Assembly: GCA_028871235.1 (NCBI GenBank)
Contig: JAGWNO010000048.1
Span: 1-12,755 of the forward strand
Direction: 5' to 3'
DNA from: Gammaproteobacteria bacterium
GTDB taxonomy: Bacteria > Pseudomonadota > Gammaproteobacteria > Natronospirales > REEB76
Length of the DNA: 12,755 nucleotides
The translations under genes and the position numbers were made by a program. The notes under the pieces were generated by a model, which saw only the letters and a list, made by a program, of their open reading frames with translations, had not been told where the DNA came from and did no database searches. Below are positions 6,421-12,755 of the stretch, piece by piece. Each line of letters opens with the position of its first letter. Position 1 is the stretch's first letter.

Positions 6421-7110
6421 TCAAGCGCTGCCGGTCATCGCTGTGGTGATCCCGTGTTCCACCGGCAGTCCGGCGCGCCGCCATTCGGACACGCTCTCCT
6501 CGAGACGGCGCACCCGGTAATGATGTCGCCGCAGCATGCGCATGGCGTCGAGCGCCAGCAGGCAATATGGACCGCGGCAGTAGACAATGATTTCGCGATC
6601 CTGCGGAAGCCGTGACATTTCCCGGCGCAACGCATCCAGCGGGATGTTCACCGCTCCCGGCAGATGCGCCGCGGCATATTCTTCCGCGGGACGCACATCC
6701 ACGATGACCACTGCGCGGCGGGCGGACAGTCTTGCCAATTCGTCCGTACTGACGGGGGGCAGCTCATCCTGGGCGCGCAACTGCTGGTTGACGATCTTCT
6801 CCACGCTCGCCAGGCTTGCTTCCGCCACCCTGCCGATATTCAGTACCAGCGCCGAAACTTCATCACTCGCCAGCCGGTAGATGCGCCGGCGTCCATGACG
6901 CTGCACCGACACGAGTCCCGCATGCTTGAGACGCTGCAAGTGCTGCGAGGTGCTGGCCACCGATAGCCCGAGCAGCCCGGACAGGGTCTCCACGTCGCGT
7001 TCACCCTGTGCCAGCAGTTCCAGCAGCGCAAGGCGCGAGCTGTGTGCCAGGGCGTCGGCCACCACCGCGAACTGGGCGAAGAGGGTCTGGCGTATTTCCC
7101 GTGTTGACAT
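6421..7110 (-). CDS. ArsR-family transcriptional regulator fused to a rhodanese domain
   Basis: This 229-residue protein has an N-terminal ArsR/SmtB winged helix (about 10-100) joined to a C-terminal rhodanese domain (about 118-218). The recognition helix is SVASTSQHLQRLKHAGLV (50-67) and the beta-wing is VQRHGRRRIYRL (69-80). The rhodanese part has VVIVDVRPAEEYAAAHLPGA (134-153) and the active loop C178-RGPYC183. These are the only two cysteines in the protein. The wing and helices lack the ELCVCDL metal site of ArsR and the paired sensor cysteines of BigR/SqrR. The loop probably accepts sulfane sulfur and changes DNA binding; that is inference from architecture. It heads a cluster with DUF302 and cydAB and is divergent from the efflux operon, with a palindrome between them that suits autoregulation. 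The ATG at 7110 is well placed; its Shine-Dalgarno (GAGAG, about ten bases away) is weak. Confidence 0.93.
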   Translation of the reverse strand: MSTREIRQTLFAQFAVVADALAHSSRLALLELLAQGERDVETLSGLLGLSVASTSQHLQRLKHAGLVSVQRHGRRRIYRLASDEVSALVLNIGRVAEASLASVEKIVNQQLRAQDELPPVSTDELARLSARRAVVIVDVRPAEEYAAAHLPGAVNIPLDALRREMSRLPQDREIIVYCRGPYCLLALDAMRMLRRHHYRVRRLEESVSEWRRAGLPVEHGITTAMTGSA

Positions 7111-7133
7111 GGACTGACGCTCTCGTTTATATT
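7104..7133 (+). promoter_or_regulatory. Near-consensus sigma70 promoter of the efflux operon
   Basis: TTGACA at 7104-7109, a perfect -35 match, is followed after 18 bases by TATATT at 7128-7133. This predicts a start near 7140 and a leader of about 42 bases before the ATG at 7182. The -35 overlaps the start codon of the ArsR-rhodanese gene on the other strand. The inverted repeat at 7131-7150 covers the end of the -10 and the predicted start site, the position expected for a repressor operator. Confidence 0.6.
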
Positions 7134-7150
7134 CAATAAGTCTGTTGAAT
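7131..7150. promoter_or_regulatory. Inverted repeat, candidate ArsR-rhodanese operator
   Basis: ATTCAA (7131-7136) and TTGAAT (7145-7150) form a perfect inverted repeat around an 8-base spacer, in the only intergenic region between the regulator and the efflux operon. AT-rich palindromes with ATTC/GAAT ends are typical for ArsR-family regulators, including SqrR/BigR-type sulfur sensors. It overlaps predicted start sites in both directions. In addition TTATATTC is repeated directly at 7127-7134 and 7157-7164, 30 bases apart. Confidence 0.5.
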
Positions 7151-7155
7151 GATAG

Positions 7156-7161
7156 ATTATA
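7156..7161 (-). promoter_or_regulatory. Candidate -10 element for the ArsR-rhodanese / cydAB cluster
   Basis: A perfect TATAAT is present on the minus strand, predicting a start near 7149 and a leader of about 39 bases. No -35 hexamer at correct spacing was found; TTGACC at 7172-7177 is only ten bases away. The initiation site would fall inside the inverted repeat at 7131-7150. Confidence 0.35.
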
Positions 7162-7181
7162 TTCCAGGCGAGGTCAAATCG

Positions 7182-8642
7182 ATGTACTTAGGGTCAATCC
7201 CATGCCGGCTCCCGGCGAGGCAGTGGCTGTCCCGCTGGATCGGTGCCGTCATGCTGGTTTCGGCGGGGGTTACCGCCCGGGCTGCTGTTCCCGAGACCGT
7301 CAATTTCCAGCAGGCCGTGCAGCTCGCGCTTACAGCCAACCCGCGCGCCCTGGCCAGCGCCGCCCAGGTGCAGTCTGCCCGCGCAGGGGTGACGGAGGCC
7401 CGCGGCCGGGCACTGCCTCAGCTCAGTCTCGAACTCAATGCCGCCCGCAGTAACAATCCCCTGAACGTATTCGGCTATCGCCTGGCCGAGCGCGGCGCCA
7501 GCTTTGCGGATTTTGGCCTGGGTGAGTACACCGGCCCCGCTTCGCTGAACACCACCCCGGCGGCGCTCAATGTACCCGGGTATGCCAGCAACTACGACAC
7601 TGGGGTGGTGTTGAGCGTTCCCCTGTTCGTGGGCGGTGCGGATCTGGCGCATATAAGGCAGTCACGCGCCCTGCTGACCGCCGCCCAGCAGGGCGATGCA
7701 GCGGCCCGGGCGGGTCTCATTTATGACGTGTTGCAGGCCTATGCCGGCGTGGGCGCCACCCGGGAATTGGTCACTGCAGCGCGCCAAGCCCTGGCGGCGG
7801 CCCAGGCCTATACCGGCACGGCCGCCTCCCTCTACCGGCAGGGCATCGTCATCGAGAGTGATGTGCTGCTGGCCAAAGCCCATGAGGAATCAGCACGGGC
7901 GGCGCTGTCCGCGACCGAGGCCGAAGCGCTGAATCAGCTGGATGCGTTCCGTCTGTTCATCGGCCGGCCTGACAGCGCTCTCGTTCCGGGACCCGCGGTT
8001 GAAATGCCGGCACCCGCCGGCAGCTTGCTCACGCTGGAAGAGCGGGCGCTGGCCCATAACCCGCAGCTGCTCGCCATGGGTTCGCGGGAGGCGGCGGGCG
8101 AAGCTGCCACCGGAGCCGCGCGCGCCGCCTATTGGCCGCAGGTGAATCTGGTGCTGCGTCACGACTGGAACGCCGACAGCCTGGCACTGCGGGCGCCGTC
8201 CAATACCCTCATGGCGCTGTTTTCCTGGCAGATATTCAATTCCGGAGCCCAGTACGGCGCGTTGCAGCGCGCCGCGGCGGAACAGCGCCGTGTCGCCGCC
8301 CAATACCAGGCGACGGCCGACGATATCCGTCTCGCCGTGGACCGGACATTCCGCGGTGCTGAGACCGCCGCCCTGCAGGCGCAGGCCAGCGACCTGATCG
8401 CCGAACAGGCCACACAGGCGGCGCATCTTCTCAGTCTGCGCTACGCGCAGGGACTCACCACACTTGCCCAGCTCCTGGATGGTCAGGCGCGCCTCGATGA
8501 GGCCCGCGCCGGGCGCGTGCAGGCTCACTACGCGGCGCTGCTCGCGCGGGCGCGCCTGCGTTTGTTGACCAATGAACTGGATGCGACCTCCGCCACATCA
8601 CCGTCTGCCGATGCAGGCACTGCAAAGAATCAAGGTAACTGA
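7182..8642 (+). CDS. TolC-like outer-membrane efflux factor (OEP family)
   Basis: This 486-residue protein is the outer-membrane channel of a tripartite RND efflux system. A basic N-terminus followed by WIGAVMLVSAGVTARA forms a signal peptide with likely cleavage after A34. Two OEP repeats follow. The first starts near residue 40 with NFQQAVQLALTANPRALAS; the second near residue 281 with LTLEERALAHNPQLLAMGSREAAG. Both have long Ala/Gln-rich helices. The C-terminus has LRYAQGLTTLAQLLDGQARLDEAR, the usual OEP ending. There is no lipobox, so it resembles TolC more than OprM. The ATG at 7182 has GAGG eight bases upstream; an in-frame ATG at 7149 lies in the operator and lacks a ribosome site. The stop TGA is one base before the next gene's ATG, so the operon is tightly coupled. 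Confidence 0.92.
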   Translation: MYLGSIPCRLPARQWLSRWIGAVMLVSAGVTARAAVPETVNFQQAVQLALTANPRALASAAQVQSARAGVTEARGRALPQLSLELNAARSNNPLNVFGYRLAERGASFADFGLGEYTGPASLNTTPAALNVPGYASNYDTGVVLSVPLFVGGADLAHIRQSRALLTAAQQGDAAARAGLIYDVLQAYAGVGATRELVTAARQALAAAQAYTGTAASLYRQGIVIESDVLLAKAHEESARAALSATEAEALNQLDAFRLFIGRPDSALVPGPAVEMPAPAGSLLTLEERALAHNPQLLAMGSREAAGEAATGAARAAYWPQVNLVLRHDWNADSLALRAPSNTLMALFSWQIFNSGAQYGALQRAAAEQRRVAAQYQATADDIRLAVDRTFRGAETAALQAQASDLIAEQATQAAHLLSLRYAQGLTTLAQLLDGQARLDEARAGRVQAHYAALLARARLRLLTNELDATSATSPSADAGTAKNQGN

Positions 8643-8643
8643 C

Positions 8644-9708
8644 ATGAAAGCCCCAGCGTTCTTTATGGTCGGCCCCGCACTGGCGCTGCTTGCCGCCTGT
8701 TCCCACAGTCGCTCGGGCGAATCCGCTCCAGGTGCGGTGGTGCGTGCGACGGTAATCACAGTCACTGCCGCGGCGCGCGCACAGAGCGTGAGCGTGCCGG
8801 GCGTAGTCATCGGCAGCGAGCACGCGGAGCTTGCATCCAGCGCCGGCGGACGCGTGACGCGCGTGTACGTGAGCGCCGGTCAGCAGGTGGCGCGCGGTGC
8901 GCGGCTCGTGGACGTGGATCCCGCCGCTGGGCGTGCGGCACTGGCACAAGCGCAGGCCCGGGATGCGGCCGCGCGCGCCGCGGCGCAGCAGGCGGCACGC
9001 GATTTCAAGCGCTATCAGGCGCTGTATGCCGAGCACGCGGTTTCGCCCCGGGAATTCGAGGAGGTGCAACATCGCCATGCCACCACCGTTGTGGCGGCAC
9101 AAGCGGCGGATGCAATGCTTGCCTCCGCCCGCGCCGCCCTCGGCTACGCCGAGTTGCGTGCGCCATTTGCCGGCGTGGTGGCGGCGAAGAATGTGCGCAG
9201 CGGTGATTTCGCCGCGCCCGGCGCTTCCCTCATAGTGCTGGACGGCGGCAGGCCGCAGGTGGAGACCCGGGTAAGCGGCGAGATGTTGCGCGAAATCAAA
9301 CCAGGCGAGCGGGCTGAAGTGGACATTGACGGCCACAACTTGAGCGGCACGGTGATCGAACGGGTCACTGCCGCCGATCCCGTCACCCACACCCATCTCG
9401 TCAAGCTGGCGCTGCCGCCGGGCGCCGCCGTGAACAGCGGCGCTTACGCCAGCGTGAGTTTTGTGGTGGGTAGTCATGCCGCGCTCACGGTGCCGGATAC
9501 GGCGGTGATAGAGCGCGCCGGCCTCACGGGCGTGTTCGTGGTGGATGACAAAAACCGTACGCATTTCCGCATGGTGCGCGCCGGCACCGCGCGCGGCGGA
9601 TTCAGCGATATTCTCGCCGGCCTGTCTGCCGGCGAGCGGGTGGTGGCGGCGCCCGGCGCGGAGATGGGCAACGGCACCCGGGTGCAGGCGGAGCCGGGAC
9701 ATGGCTGA
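8644..9708 (+). CDS. RND efflux periplasmic adaptor (membrane-fusion lipoprotein)
   Basis: This 354-residue MFP/HlyD-family adaptor links the RND pump to the outer-membrane channel. The signal sequence ends in a lipobox, L16-A-A-C19, so it is probably lipid-anchored in the periplasm. In order it shows a first lipoyl half (GGRVTRVYVSAGQQVARGARL, about 67-87), an Ala-rich coiled-coil hairpin (about 95-165), a second lipoyl half (LRAPFAGVVAAKNVRSGDF, about 170-188), a beta-barrel (ETRVSGEMLREIKPGERAEVDI) and a membrane-proximal C-terminal domain (VPDTAVIERAGLTGVFVVDD). At 354 residues it is slightly shorter than AcrA/MexA. The ATG at 8644 follows the upstream stop by one base with AAGG eight bases ahead. 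Its end overlaps the pump gene by eight bases. It lacks the Met/His-rich N-terminal extension of CusB-type metal adaptors. Confidence 0.93.
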   Translation: MKAPAFFMVGPALALLAACSHSRSGESAPGAVVRATVITVTAAARAQSVSVPGVVIGSEHAELASSAGGRVTRVYVSAGQQVARGARLVDVDPAAGRAALAQAQARDAAARAAAQQAARDFKRYQALYAEHAVSPREFEEVQHRHATTVVAAQAADAMLASARAALGYAELRAPFAGVVAAKNVRSGDFAAPGASLIVLDGGRPQVETRVSGEMLREIKPGERAEVDIDGHNLSGTVIERVTAADPVTHTHLVKLALPPGAAVNSGAYASVSFVVGSHAALTVPDTAVIERAGLTGVFVVDDKNRTHFRMVRAGTARGGFSDILAGLSAGERVVAAPGAEMGNGTRVQAEPGHG

Positions 9709-12700
9709 GGCACACGACCGGCATGCATTGAACCCCGCCGGCAGGCTTGCCAAAGCGTTCCTGCATTCCAAGCTCACGCCGCTCATCATGCTGGCGGCGA
9801 CGCTCTTCGGCGTGATGGCGATCCTGTTCACGCCGCGCACCTACAATCCGGACATCGTGGTGCCGGTGGTGAATATCTCCGTGAGCCGCCCCGGCAGCGA
9901 CGCCGGGGAGATGCTCGACCAGGTGGTGCGGCCCCTCGAAGCGCTGATGGCAGCCATCCCCGGCGTGGACCATACCTACGGTTACGCGCGTGACGATCTG
10001 GCCATGGTCACGGTGCGCTTCAAAGTGGGCGAGGACGAGCAGAAGAGTCTTGTCAAGGTTTACAGTCAGCTCGACAGCAATCTGAACCGCATGCCGTCCG
10101 GCACGCAGCCGCCGCTGGTGCAGTCGGTGAGCCTCTACGACGTGCCGCTGGTCACGCTCACACTGAGTTCATCGCAGTACAGTGCGCTGCGTCTGCGCGA
10201 GATCGCCGCCCATGTGCTGGAGCAGCTGCGCAGTGTGCCGGGAGTGGGCAAGACCTGGATCGCCGGTGTGCCGCCGCCGGCGGTGCGGGTGTGGCTGGAT
10301 CCGGGCAAGCTCGCCGCCTACCGCATTCCGCTGCAGCGCATCACCCAGGCCCTGGCCGCCAACAACGTGGCCGTGAATGCGGGCGATCTGGTGGCTGACA
10401 ACCGCGAGACCCCGTTGCGGGTGAGCGCGGAGCTGCTGAATCCCGATGATGTGGGCGGCGTCATGCTGGGCGAGTGGCGGGGCCGGCCGGTGTTCCTGCG
10501 GGACGTGGCGCGCATCGAGAGCGCCCCCGCGAGCGACGCGGTGCATTCCCTGATTGCCTTCGGTCCGGCGGCGGACGCCGGCCGATCGGTGGGCCAGCCC
10601 GCGCCGGCCGTGACCCTCGCCATCGCCCGCCAGAAGGGCAGCAACGGCGTGACCGTGGCGGACGCGGTGCTCACCCGTCTCAAGGCCATCAAGAGGATCG
10701 CCCTGCCGGAGGGCGTGACTGTGACGGTGACACGCAACTACGGTGCCGATGCCAACGACGCCGTCAACACCCTCATGGAACACCTCGGCATCTCCATACT
10801 TGCGGTGGTGGCGATCCTGCTGGTGTTTCTCGGCTGGCGCGAGGCTTCGGTGGTGACGCTCTCGATCCCGCTGATCCTGTTCGTGGTGCTCGGCATCGGC
10901 TGGCTGGCAGGCCAGACCATCAACCGCATCACCCTGTTCGCCCTGATCCTGTCGCTCGGTCTGCTGGTGGATGACAGCATCGTGGTGATCGAGAACATTC
11001 ACCGCCATCTGCACCATCACCCGCAGCGCAATTTCGGCCGGCTGGTGGTGGCGGCCGCCAACGAGATCGGCAAGCCCACCATCATCGCCACCTTCACGGT
11101 GATTCTGGCGCTCATCCCCATGGCCTTCGTCACCGGCATGATGGGACCGTTCATGGGGCCCATCCCCTTCAACGCGCCCATCGCCATGCTCACCTCGCTC
11201 GTCATCGCTTACACGGTGGTGCCCTATGTGGCGTACCGCTGGCTGAAGACCAAGGCGCGCGGCGTGATGGATGAGGCCATGAGACCGAGCCTGGAGGAGC
11301 GCGGTGGCGCGCCCCGGGACTGGCTGCACCGGCTGTACATCCGCCTGTTCCGGCCACTCATGCAATCCCGGCGCCGGCGACGCATGTTCCTGCTGGCGGT
11401 GGCGGCGCTGCTGCTGCTGGTGATGCTGCAGCCGCTGTGGCAATTCATCCGTCCCGGCGGCGTTAACGGTCCGCTGAGCGCGCTCGGCGTCGAACTCAAG
11501 ATGCTGCCCGACGACAACGTGGATACCTTTCTGGTGGAGGTTGACACCCGTGCCGGTACCGCGCTGGAGGAAACCGGGCGGGTGGCGGGCGCGGTGGGCC
11601 AGGTGCTCGCCCGCGACCGCTACGTGAAGGATTACCAGACTTTTCTCGGCGCTGCGGCGCCGGAGGATTTCGCCGCCATGGTGCGCGGCGATGCGCTGCA
11701 TCACGGCGGCAGCTTCGCCCAGATCCGTGTGAACCTGCTGAGCAAGCATGACCGGTCCGCGGGCTCGCATGCCATCGCCCAGCAGCTGTATGTGGCGCTC
11801 GCTGCGGTGCGCGCGCAGTTTCCCGATGCGCGCATCAAGATTCTCGAGACGCCGCCCGGGCCACCGGTACGTTCGCAGATGATGGCGGCGGTGTACGGAC
11901 CCGACTACGCGGTGCAACGGCGCGTCGCCGGGGTCATCCGCCGGGACATCTATCCGCGCACCTACGGCATGGTCAACGTTGACGATTCCGTCGGTCATGA
12001 CGTGCGTGCCTACCGCGTGGTGGTGGAGCGGGACGCGGCGACCCTCGCCGGTCTCTCGCCTGCCGCGGTGGCGGAGGACGTGCGCGCCTACTTCGCCGGC
12101 GTCACGGTGGGCAGCGTGCACGCGCCGGGTGCGCGCGAGCCGCAGGACATCATCCTGCGTCTGCCGGCCGCCACGCGCGACAACCGTGCGACGCTCGCGA
12201 ACCTCTATCTGCTGAACGCCCGTGGCCAGCCGGTGGTGCTCTCCAGCATCGCGCGCATCGAGCCAGTGATCCAGGACAAGCCCATCTACACCCGCGACCA
12301 GCATCCGGTGGTGTATGTCACCGGCGACATGCTGCACTCGAGCCCGGTGTACGGCGTGGTGAGCGTGACGCAGGCGCTGGATGGGATGAAGGACGTGGCC
12401 GGTGTGCCGCTCAGTGCCGGCAACCTGGGCTTCCGCGACTCCCAGCCCCACGACCTCAGTCATTACCAGCTTTTCTGGCTCGGCGAGATGCGCCTCACGC
12501 TGGATGTGTTCCGGGATCTGGGCACCGCCTTCATGGGCGCGCTGCTGCTCATCTATTTGCTGCTGGTGGGTTACTACCGCTCGTTCTTCATGCCGCTGGT
12601 GGTGATGGGCGCCATCCCGCTCACCCTGATCGGGGTGTTCCCGGGCCACTGGCTCATGCACCAGCCGTTCACCGCCACCTCCATGATCGGGGTCATCGCG

Positions 12701-12755
12701 CTGGCAGGCATCGTGGTGCGCAACTCGCTCCTGCTCATTGACTTCATCGTCGAGC
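9701..12755 (+). CDS. RND-family inner-membrane efflux pump (3' end outside window)
   Basis: The first 1018 codons of an AcrB-type pump are present and the window ends within it. TM1 is LIMLAATLFGVMAILF (about 27-42), followed by the first periplasmic porter domain. TM2-TM6 span about 355-520. TM4 carries SLGLLVDDSIVVIEN with D424 and D425, the proton-relay pair of AcrB (D407/D408). A long basic linker (RPLMQSRRRRRMF) precedes TM7. TM8-TM10 (from about 940) end in the motif MIGVIALAGIVVRNSLLLIDF. The DD relay and LLVDD motif favour the HAE (hydrophobe/amphiphile) class over heavy-metal CusA/CzcA. The porter domains diverge visibly from AcrB, so the substrate is not predictable. ATG at 9701 has GGAG seven bases upstream and overlaps the adaptor gene by eight bases. 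Control by the divergent sulfur-type regulator suggests a thiol-conjugate or sulfur-stress-related substrate; this is inference. Confidence 0.94.
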   Translation, partial: MAEAHDRHALNPAGRLAKAFLHSKLTPLIMLAATLFGVMAILFTPRTYNPDIVVPVVNISVSRPGSDAGEMLDQVVRPLEALMAAIPGVDHTYGYARDDLAMVTVRFKVGEDEQKSLVKVYSQLDSNLNRMPSGTQPPLVQSVSLYDVPLVTLTLSSSQYSALRLREIAAHVLEQLRSVPGVGKTWIAGVPPPAVRVWLDPGKLAAYRIPLQRITQALAANNVAVNAGDLVADNRETPLRVSAELLNPDDVGGVMLGEWRGRPVFLRDVARIESAPASDAVHSLIAFGPAADAGRSVGQPAPAVTLAIARQKGSNGVTVADAVLTRLKAIKRIALPEGVTVTVTRNYGADANDAVNTLMEHLGISILAVVAILLVFLGWREASVVTLSIPLILFVVLGIGWLAGQTINRITLFALILSLGLLVDDSIVVIENIHRHLHHHPQRNFGRLVVAAANEIGKPTIIATFTVILALIPMAFVTGMMGPFMGPIPFNAPIAMLTSLVIAYTVVPYVAYRWLKTKARGVMDEAMRPSLEERGGAPRDWLHRLYIRLFRPLMQSRRRRRMFLLAVAALLLLVMLQPLWQFIRPGGVNGPLSALGVELKMLPDDNVDTFLVEVDTRAGTALEETGRVAGAVGQVLARDRYVKDYQTFLGAAAPEDFAAMVRGDALHHGGSFAQIRVNLLSKHDRSAGSHAIAQQLYVALAAVRAQFPDARIKILETPPGPPVRSQMMAAVYGPDYAVQRRVAGVIRRDIYPRTYGMVNVDDSVGHDVRAYRVVVERDAATLAGLSPAAVAEDVRAYFAGVTVGSVHAPGAREPQDIILRLPAATRDNRATLANLYLLNARGQPVVLSSIARIEPVIQDKPIYTRDQHPVVYVTGDMLHSSPVYGVVSVTQALDGMKDVAGVPLSAGNLGFRDSQPHDLSHYQLFWLGEMRLTLDVFRDLGTAFMGALLLIYLLLVGYYRSFFMPLVVMGAIPLTLIGVFPGHWLMHQPFTATSMIGVIALAGIVVRNSLLLIDFIVE

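Noticed and set aside
7172..7177. TTGACC on the minus strand as a -35 for the regulator gene
   Set aside because: It is only ten bases from the TATAAT, too close for sigma70.
7149..7181. Upstream ATG start for the outer-membrane factor
   Set aside because: It lies within the putative operator, has no ribosome site, and would put 11 residues with acidic character before the signal peptide. The ATG at 7182 has GAGG at normal spacing.
8455..9840. A 461-codon minus-strand open frame opposite the adaptor gene
   Set aside because: There is no recognisable family and the composition is shadow-like. The plus strand has a lipobox, lipoyl halves and tight coupling to neighbouring genes.
10169..12661. 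An 830-codon open frame on the minus strand, opposite the RND pump
   Set aside because: Its translation is His/Arg/Gln/Glu-rich low-complexity sequence with no recognisable domain, as expected for the antisense of a GC-rich gene. The plus strand in this range encodes a full RND protein with conserved motifs.

Overview
The window is GC-rich, densely coded bacterial DNA. No intergenic gap exceeds about 130 bases, and I see no RNA gene, CRISPR array, transposase or phage gene. Gene content (persulfide-dioxygenase-like hydrolase, two rhodanese-domain proteins, TauE/SafE permease, DUF302 protein, CIO-type cytochrome bd oxidase, RND efflux system) and protein style suggest a proteobacterium, most likely a gammaproteobacterial sulfur oxidiser or another sulfide-exposed chemolithotroph. 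That taxonomic placement is inference.

Layout. At 1-272 (minus) lies the 5' part of a PsiF-like secreted protein gene that runs off the left edge. At 397-2456 (minus) is a three-gene cluster: TauE/SafE permease, single-domain rhodanese, CDF-family metal transporter. It is divergent from a plus-strand metallo-beta-lactamase-fold gene at 2546-3406 with ETHE1/Blh persulfide dioxygenase motifs. At 3535-7110 (minus) is a four-gene cluster in the order ArsR-rhodanese fusion regulator, DUF302 protein, cydA, cydB, closed by a strong stem-loop at the cydB stop codon. From a 71-base divergent intergenic region, the plus strand carries a tripartite efflux operon: TolC-like outer-membrane factor, lipoprotein membrane-fusion protein, and an RND pump that runs off the right edge.

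How the parts may work together. The left divergon looks like a sulfane-sulfur or sulfide detoxification set: dioxygenase, sulfurtransferase and a permease for an organosulfur or sulfite-like anion. The right divergon pairs a quinol oxidase of a class known to tolerate sulfide with a regulator whose only two cysteines sit in its rhodanese active-site loop. The intergenic region between regulator and efflux operon has a near-consensus sigma70 promoter (TTGACA, 18-base spacer, TATATT) overlapped by the inverted repeat ATTCAA-N8-TTGAAT, a plausible operator through which the regulator could control both directions. The most interesting hypothesis is a sulfur-responsive switch that uses a rhodanese domain as the sensor and jointly controls a bd-type oxidase and an RND pump. 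The sequence supports the architecture; the inducer and the pump substrate are not determined.
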